Source of the DNA: Erigeron canadensis
Lineage: Eukaryota > Streptophyta > Magnoliopsida > Asterales > Asteraceae
Length of the DNA stretch: 64,000 bases
Direction: 5' to 3'
Assembly: GCF_010389155.1 (NCBI RefSeq)
Contig: NC_057768.1
Location: forward strand, 22,639,966-22,703,965
Each line of letters opens with the position of its first letter. Position 1 is the first letter of the stretch. The notes under the pieces are model-generated. The model worked only from the letters and a program-made list of their open reading frames with translations, did no database searches and had not been told where the DNA came from. Positions 57,695-64,000 of this stretch are shown one piece after another. The position numbers and the translations under genes are program-made.

Positions 57695-60600
57695 ATGGCC
57701 ATGAATCCTCCTACAAACATCAATGCTTTTCGGCAAATGTTAGAAAGAGAAAAACTATATGGACCAAAATTCAATGACTTGTTCTAAAAAGCTATGAAGT
57801 CCTTGAAGAGGAGAGACCCGTTGTTCCGGGAATTGATGATGCAACTGATGAGTTGAGTGCATACAATAGTGTGTATGGAAAGCAAACTAACATGGATTTG
57901 TCTGAACTGGTTAAAACAATTCATTGCTTACAACACGAGCAAGGAACACAGGTTGAACCTCATGTACTGAAAATAAAAACGTACTTTGAGCAATTGGAAA
58001 GGTTGAATTATGCTTGTGCTCCTCCTGTTATGATTGGCATAACTCTCAAGTCTTTATCTAAGATTTTGAGGAGTTTGTGCGCAACTATAATATGCATAGC
58101 ATGAATAAAACCATTGTTGAACTTCATGCTATGATAAATGGGTATGAAAATAAGCTACCAAAGAAATCTCCTACACCCCAAGTTCTCGCAATCAAGGGGG
58201 GAAGAGTCCAGAAAGGAAAACAACCAAGAGCTAAGGGCAAGAAAATGCCTCCAGTGAAAAAGGATACACATGCTAAGGACCAAACTTGTTTTCACTGTGA
58301 TGAAGTGGGACATTAGAAGAGGAATTGTCCTAAATACCTTACCCAGTTAAATGTGAAGGAGAAGCAAGCTAGCGATGCTAGTACTTCAGGTATCTTCACT
58401 ATTGAATTATTTTCCTTTACTAAGCGTAAATCATGGGTTTATGACACTGGATGTGGAACTCATATCTATAATGAATTACATGCACTTAGGAAAAGGAGGA
58501 AGCTCAAGGCCAGAGCTTTGCAGCTGTTCGTGGGCAATGGTCTACCAGCACCTGTTGAAGCTATGGGAGAATATAATTTAGTTCTTCTTTATGGTTTAAT
58601 TATTGTTTTAGACAATTTTCATTATGCACCATCTATTACTAGAGGTGTAATTTCAGTTTCATTGTTGAAAAACAACGCATTCATTAATGTTTTTAATGAT
58701 AATAGTGTTTCAGTTTCTAAAAATAATGTTCATTATTTTGATACTATTGATAATAATGGTATTTATGAAATTGATATGCGTGGTTGTGATTCACTAAATG
58801 ATAATTCAATGTATAATGTTAGCAAAAGAGCCAAGACTAACTTGGACTTTACCTATCTATGGCACTGTCGTCTTGCACACATTGGCAAAAATTGCATTGA
58901 AAGACTTCAATGTGAAGGGATCTTACAATTAAATGATGAATCATTTGATAAATGCGAGTCATGTGTTTCTGGCAAGATGTCAAGAAAACCTTTTCAGCAT
59001 AAACCGGAAAGGGCTAAAGATCGTCTTGGACTCATTCATACCGATGTTTGCGGCCCATTTAGACATGTGTTAAGAAAATGAGCTAGCTACTTCATAACTT
59101 TTACAAATGATTTCAGTCGTTATGGTTATGTTTACTTGCTTAAACATAAACATGAAGTGTTTGAAACATCCAAAAACTTTAAAAATGAAGTAGAAAATCA
59201 ACTCGGCAAAACCATCAAGATTCTTCATTTGGATCGAGGTGGTCAATACTTAAGCCAAGAGTTTAAGGATTATCTAAAAGCGTGTGGAATTGTCCAACAG
59301 CTTACTCCTCCGTACACTCCTTAACATAATGGAGTGTATGAAAGGAGAAATCGAACCTTGCTAAACATGGTGAGATCTATGATGAACCTTACGACTTTCC
59401 CATTTTCGTTTTGGGATTATGCTCTAGAGACTGCTGTACGCATTCTCAATATGGTTCCAACCAAGAAGGTTGACAAGACACCATATGAATTATGGCATGG
59501 AGATGTCCCTAATCTGTCTTACTTTAGAGTCTGGGGATGTGAGGCACTTGTGAAGTGTGATACGCCTGACAAACTTGAACGCAGAACTACTAAGTGCATC
59601 TTTGTCGGATACCCTAAGGAAACGATGGGTTACGACTTCTAGTGAAAAGTTATTTTGAGAACCCTTCTTTTTGCGAGAACTTTTGAAAACTTTTCAAATT
59701 AAGCCCAACCGATGATTATTACATGAAAATTGTTTTTTTATTATAATCTGAATAAATTATGTGTAATTTTGAAGTTTATAATTGTGTGGAGGCATGGATT
59801 ATCATCCGTTACACAATTATGTGGAAATTTGGATTCTTGATCACATGTGCACGAATATTGCTATGATTACATGTGATCGACTTGCACACATGTGATCATA
59901 GCAATATTCGTGCACATGTGATCAAGAATCCAAATCTCCACATAATTATATAACGGATGATAATCCATGTCTCCACACAATTATAAACTTCAAAATTACA
60001 TAAAAGTTATTCTGAAAACAGTCAAAAAACAATTTTCATGTAAAGAACAATCATCGGTTGGGCTTGATTTGAAAAGTTCTCAAAGGTTCTCGCAAAAAAA
60101 AAGGGTTCTCAAAATAACTTTACCCACGACTTCTACGATCCCGTCAAAAACACTGTTCACGTTGCTTGATATGCTGAATTCTTTGAAAAGAAATTAGCTC
60201 AAGAGAACAGTGGGAGGATTGTAGAACTTGATGAGACTCAAGAGGAAGATGTGTCACCTTCTTAAGCTCCTAGCAATCATCAACTGGGGGGGGGGGGATA
60301 TTCAAAGTGATGAACCTCAAGTCGATGATGATGAAGCGATTCCACTTCGTAGGTCCGAAAGGACAAGACGTCCTACTGACAGATTATGTCTGATGGTAGA
60401 AGAAAACATTTTAGGAGATCTCGATGAGCCTCCGAATTTCAAGGCTGCATTATCAGATCCAGAATCTGACAAATGGCTTGAAGCTACGAATATGGAAATG
60501 AAATCCAAGAATGACAATCAAGTTTGGAGCTTGGTTGATCTTCCATAAAATACTCAAACTGTTTGGTGTAAGTGGATCTTCAAGAAAAAGACGGACATGG

Positions 60601-61956
60601 ATGGAAATGTACACACCTATAAAGCTCGTCTCGTGGCGAAAGGTTATACTTAACGTTTCGGTGTTGACTATGATGAGACCTTTTCTCCAGTTGCGGACAT
60701 TAGAACTATTAGGATTCTCTTAGCCATAGCTGCATACTATGACTTTGAGATATGGCAAATGGATGTTAAGACTGCCTTCTTAAATGGTTACTTGTATGAA
60801 GAAGTCTATATGGATCAACCTGAAGGTTTTATTGATCCACAACATCCCAACAAAGTATGCAAGCTTCAAAGGTCCATTTATGGATTAAAGCAAGCATCAA
60901 GAAGTTGGAACAAGCGGTTTGATGAAGAAATCAAAAGGTTTGGTTTCGTTCAAAATCCCGATGAGCTATGTGTATATCGCAAAGCTAGTGGGAGTAATGT
61001 TACTTTCTTTGTCTTATATGTTGATAACATATTGATCATAGGAAAACACATTAGGAGAAGCGGGATTTATTCTTGGAATCAAGATCTACCGAGATAGATC
61101 AAAGCGGTTGATTGGACTAAGTCAAAGTGCTTATATTAATAAGATCTTGAAGCGATTCAAGATGGAGAATTCTAAGCGTGGGTTTACACCTATGCAATAA
61201 GGACTTAGTTTATCTGTCAAACAAGGAGCTAATACACCTAATGAGGTGGAGTGTATGCAAAGAGTTCTTTATGCTTCGGTTGTGGGATCTACTATGTATG
61301 CGGTTAGATGCACTAGATCCGATGTGGCGTTCTCACAAAACATCCTTAGCCGATATCAACAGAATCCAGGTGAAAGTCACTGGACTGCTGTTAAGAACAT
61401 TCTAAAGTACCTACGAGCTACTAAAGATATGTTTTTGGTGTATGGACGAAATCCAGACTTAGAGCTCAAAGTGACCGGATATTGTGATGTTGGATTTCAA
61501 ACTGATAGAGATGACACGAACTCTCAGTCTGGATTCGTCTTCGTTCTTAACGGAGGTGCTGTGGATTGGAAAAGTAAAAAGCAAACCACATTTGCTATGT
61601 CTGCAACAAAGTTTGAGTACATTGCCGCCTCAGAAGCCGCAATGGAAGCAGTCTGGATAAGGAAGTTCATTAGCGGGCTTGACGTGATCCCCTCGAGTAA
61701 CTTACCCACTGATATGCACTATGATAACACTGGTGCATTAATCATTGCCAACGAGCCCAGAGCTCAGAAAGGTACCAGACATTATACTAGATGATATCAC
61801 TATGTTCATAAGCAGATCGAACTAGGAGAGATCAAATTACTCAAAGTTCACACAGATTTTAACTTAGCTGATCTTTTCACAAAAGCTTTGGCTAGTCCCA
61901 AGCTTGAAAGGCATGCCGACGGCATAGGACTTAAATTAGCTAGTTATTTCATGTAA
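57695..61956 (+). pseudogene. Copia gag-pol polyprotein pseudogene, split by a MITE
   Basis: Gag begins at ATG 57695 and soon meets stops and frame changes. The zinc knuckle CFHCDEVGH is followed by TAG (58314) where Trp is usual. Protease has VYDTGCGTHI. The pre-integrase zinc region includes LWHCRLAHIGK and CESCVSG. Integrase has LIHTDVCGPF, LHLDRGGQYLS and NGVYERRNRTLL, so D, D and E are kept. RT has RLVAKGYT, WQMDVKTAFLNGYLYEEVYM and YGLKQASRSWN, but the active-site box reads YVDN instead of YVDD. RNase H runs 61246-61956, including WKSKKQTT and ADLFTKAL. Further stops lie at about 59079, 59322, 60546, 60651 and 61792. The MITE at 59641-60125 falls between integrase and RT. The element is inactive. 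Confidence 0.92.
59641..60125. mobile_element. Mutator-like palindromic MITE inside the Copia pol region
   Basis: The left end AGTGAAAAGTTATTTTGAGA and the right end read in reverse, GGGTAAAGTTATTTTGAGA, start two arms that match for almost their whole length (about 235 bp each), turning around near 59880 at 'gatcgacttgcacacatgtgatc'-like sequence. A perfect 9-bp duplication ACGACTTCT flanks it (59632-59640 and 60126-60134). A 9-bp target and long inverted arms are typical of Mutator-like elements. 485 bp, non-coding. Confidence 0.9.
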
Positions 61957-62800
61957 ATATGTTGTTTCGGTATTTGGATAAGGGATGTTAAACAATTTAT
62001 ATTTTTCATAATGAAATAAAGTACTTGATATGTTTGATTTCATTTAATATTAATTGTATCATATATTTGCATGTTTAATTCTTGAATATTTTATTAAATA
62101 TTCTAAAATGTCCATTGTCGATTAATTATATGGGAATATAATTAAATTAAGACAAATCTGAGTGATTGGTTATATTCTTTGAATATATAATGGCTGGTCC
62201 CACCAAACTCACATGGTATCCATATGACGCATATCGGACTACCCCACTAACGAATTTATCACTTTATGGATCGGCGTGATTAAGTGAAATTCGTAAATTG
62301 TTACTTTATTGATCCTTTGACTTGAGATACAAGCAGGTCAGCATGTATGGATTTCACTTACTTGATATAGTTCTAGCTCTCCTGAATAAGGGAGTACATG
62401 AAGGTCTATTTTCAGAAAGTGTAGTGAAGTATGATGACTGACACGTGTAGTCAATACAGGATTTGTTCCTCCAACTAATAGTTGCAGAATGATACTACCG
62501 GGCCCCTCATTGGGACTATTTAAGATGTTTACATGGCCATGTCCAAATAAATCCAGATGTGTCTCGATTATATTTGGTAATCTTAAGTAGTGATGAAATG
62601 AGAAACAGAATAGTTAAATCATGAAATGATATTGATCCATATTCATGTTTAACACGGTATCTGAACAAAGGGATAATAAATGCCTCAATCATTTAAATAT
62701 ACTTTAAGAAACTATACTTAAATATTTCCGGGAGCATTGGCGTGTTGCTAGACGCTAACCAATGTTATTACCTTCATTTATTACGAGCTCAAGTGGAAGC
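61957..62800 (+). other. Non-coding 3' region of the Copia element
   Basis: About 840 bp between the RNase H stop codon and the 3' LTR. No ORF of note. It ends in the purine-rich AAGTGGAAG next to the LTR, the likely polypurine tract. Confidence 0.6.
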
Positions 62801-63492
62801 TGTTAGTATATGATCACGTAAAATGAACGTATGTCCAGAAATAATTTAAGCCTACGGAGTCACACAAAAAGACACGATAACTCTATATTATTAATTAATA
62901 TATTAAAGTAATATATTAATTAGTTTGATCACGAAATAATTAACTTAAATAAGTTAAAAGGTTAACTCTATTTAATAAATTAAAGAGGAGGATTAAATGT
63001 GAAAAATAGGAAATTAGTGTTGGACCCTAATTTTCCTATGGGGGGCGGTTCTATCAAGGGCTTTTTAAGCCTTGATTTTAGATGTTTTCCAAGATATTTA
63101 AACCCTAATTATTCCCTATATATAGAGGGCTTAATTCAAGGGTTTTTAATTCAATTTCACACATAAGCTTCTCTCCTCTTTCTCCCTCCTTTCTTGGTTC
63201 AGCTGAAACACGCAAAAACAAAAGGTTTCGGGTTTTGTTTGGTTCGACTAATAGGGATAGTAACAAAGGGTTGTTCGGTTCGTGATTGGGGTACTAGCAT
63301 ACGGTATAAGAGGTGTTTAGTGTGCGATCGTAGATGGATTTACTTCAAATCCTTTTAAAGTTTTCTTTACTATATCATCTACGTTAAACGGTGTTCCTTA
63401 ATCCTATTTCAAGGTTAATTATTTGATTACATGGTTTTATTTGCCTCCATTGCGTACTCGTGATTAATGATATTAAGTTATATATTCCAACA
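62801..63492 (+). repeat. 3' LTR of the Copia element
   Basis: 692 bp, TGTTAGTATA ... TATATTCCAACA, collinear with the 5' LTR, with scattered substitutions and small indels. Followed directly by ACAAG, the target duplication. Confidence 0.92.
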
Positions 63493-63497
63493 ACAAG

Positions 63498-64000
63498 TTC
63501 ATAGAAAAAGGAATGGATTTTTTTTAGGCTTTATAGGTCTTTAACTTTTATAAAACTTTTTAGTGCGCAAACAGTGATTTTTCTGACTAGTCAGTAATTA
63601 TGGAATTTTTAAAAATAGTTAACGTGCCAAATAAGTTATGTAAAAATTCATGTATATATATAACACTCTAAGGTTAAAGTGGTTAAGATTTGAAAGTTTG
63701 AATTGTTCGTTATAGATAAAGTTACCAAAAATTTCAGTAAATATAAACATGTAGAAATCAATGATACTTCATTAAAACAAATACACTATACTAAGTTATG
63801 TGACTTGTAACTTAATAATACATGACAAATCAGGTTGTGAATATTTTGAAAGTAGCCATATGTGTATTTCATCATATACGTGTTACAATGAACGGTTATT
63901 GACCATGTCCATAATTGTAGCTTATTCATTATATATGTTGTGTAGATTCTAGTGATCATTTTGGACTTTTCACAACTACTTGCTTATTGAGGTGAGTTTC
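63498..64000. other. 3' flank of the Copia insertion, no gene seen
   Basis: AT-rich DNA continuing the pre-insertion sequence of 55000-55357. Nothing coding recognised. Confidence 0.45.

Larger units (their letters stand above)
55363..63492 (+). mobile_element. Complete, decayed Ty1/Copia retrotransposon
   Basis: LTRs at 55363-56052 and 62801-63492 flank gag, protease, integrase, RT and RNase H in Copia order (integrase before RT). A perfect target duplication ACAAG stands at 55358-55362 and 63493-63497. The leader (56053-57694) is unusually long at about 1.6 kb and is shared with the truncated element at 46713-49014. About 840 bp of non-coding DNA lies between RNase H and the 3' LTR. A purine-rich AAGTGGAAG precedes the 3' LTR. 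The PBS is degenerate ('tgttatcacgagc'). The LTRs differ at a few percent of sites. Pol is interrupted by a 485-bp MITE (59641-60125). Confidence 0.93.

Overview
The window is AT-rich nuclear DNA from a flowering plant, almost certainly a eudicot. The evidence is three intron-containing plant genes with GT-AG junctions, plant-type LTR retrotransposons (a chromodomain Ty3/Gypsy element and a Ty1/Copia element), an RTE-like LINE, Helitrons ending in a hairpin plus CTAG, and many fold-back MITEs. The general character recalls Asteraceae, but nothing in the sequence settles the family.

The three host genes were assembled exon by exon, and each has a summed exon length divisible by three. (1) 16409..8573 (-): a TSO1/tesmin-like CXC (CPP family) DNA-binding protein, 11 exons, 767 aa, with both cysteine-rich CRC halves. 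(2) 25887..20156 (-): an unrecognised small membrane protein, 3 exons, 202 aa. (3) 30770..36706 (+): an OCP3-like homeodomain protein, 5 exons, 394 aa. Genes 2 and 3 are divergent and about 4.9 kb apart, with a decayed RTE-like LINE and a small Helitron between them. I see no operon-like or pathway link among the three.

Layout: 0-4.3 kb holds a Copia-type solo LTR that was itself split by a 2.7-kb Gypsy-type solo LTR with a perfect 5-bp target duplication. 4.8-5.7 kb is a fold-back MITE abutting a small Helitron. 8.6-16.4 kb is the TSO1-like gene, with a duplicated intronic segment. 18.1-19.3 kb is a broken PIF/Harbinger transposase. 20.2-25.9 kb is the membrane-protein gene, with a Helitron and an unexplained ORF in one intron. 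26.0-28.7 kb is the 5'-truncated LINE. 30.8-36.7 kb is the OCP3-like gene, with a MITE, a T20G16 homopolymer junction and a G-quadruplex-like tract in introns. 37.4-42.4 kb is a complete but decayed Reina-like chromovirus (TSD TTAAT). 42.8-43.9 kb holds two MITEs in TA repeats. 45-55 kb is gene-poor and contains Helitron ends, an inverted repeat and a truncated minus-strand Copia. 55.4-63.5 kb is a complete but decayed Copia element (TSD ACAAG), whose pol region is split by a 485-bp palindromic MITE with a perfect 9-bp target duplication.

I found no clear evidence of a new multi-gene system. The most useful leads are the nested insertions with exact target duplications, the Mutator-like MITE inside the Copia element, the unrecognised membrane-protein gene, the unexplained intronic ORF at 21.4 kb, the two different MITEs sharing one internal motif, and the non-coding Copia leader shared by two elements.
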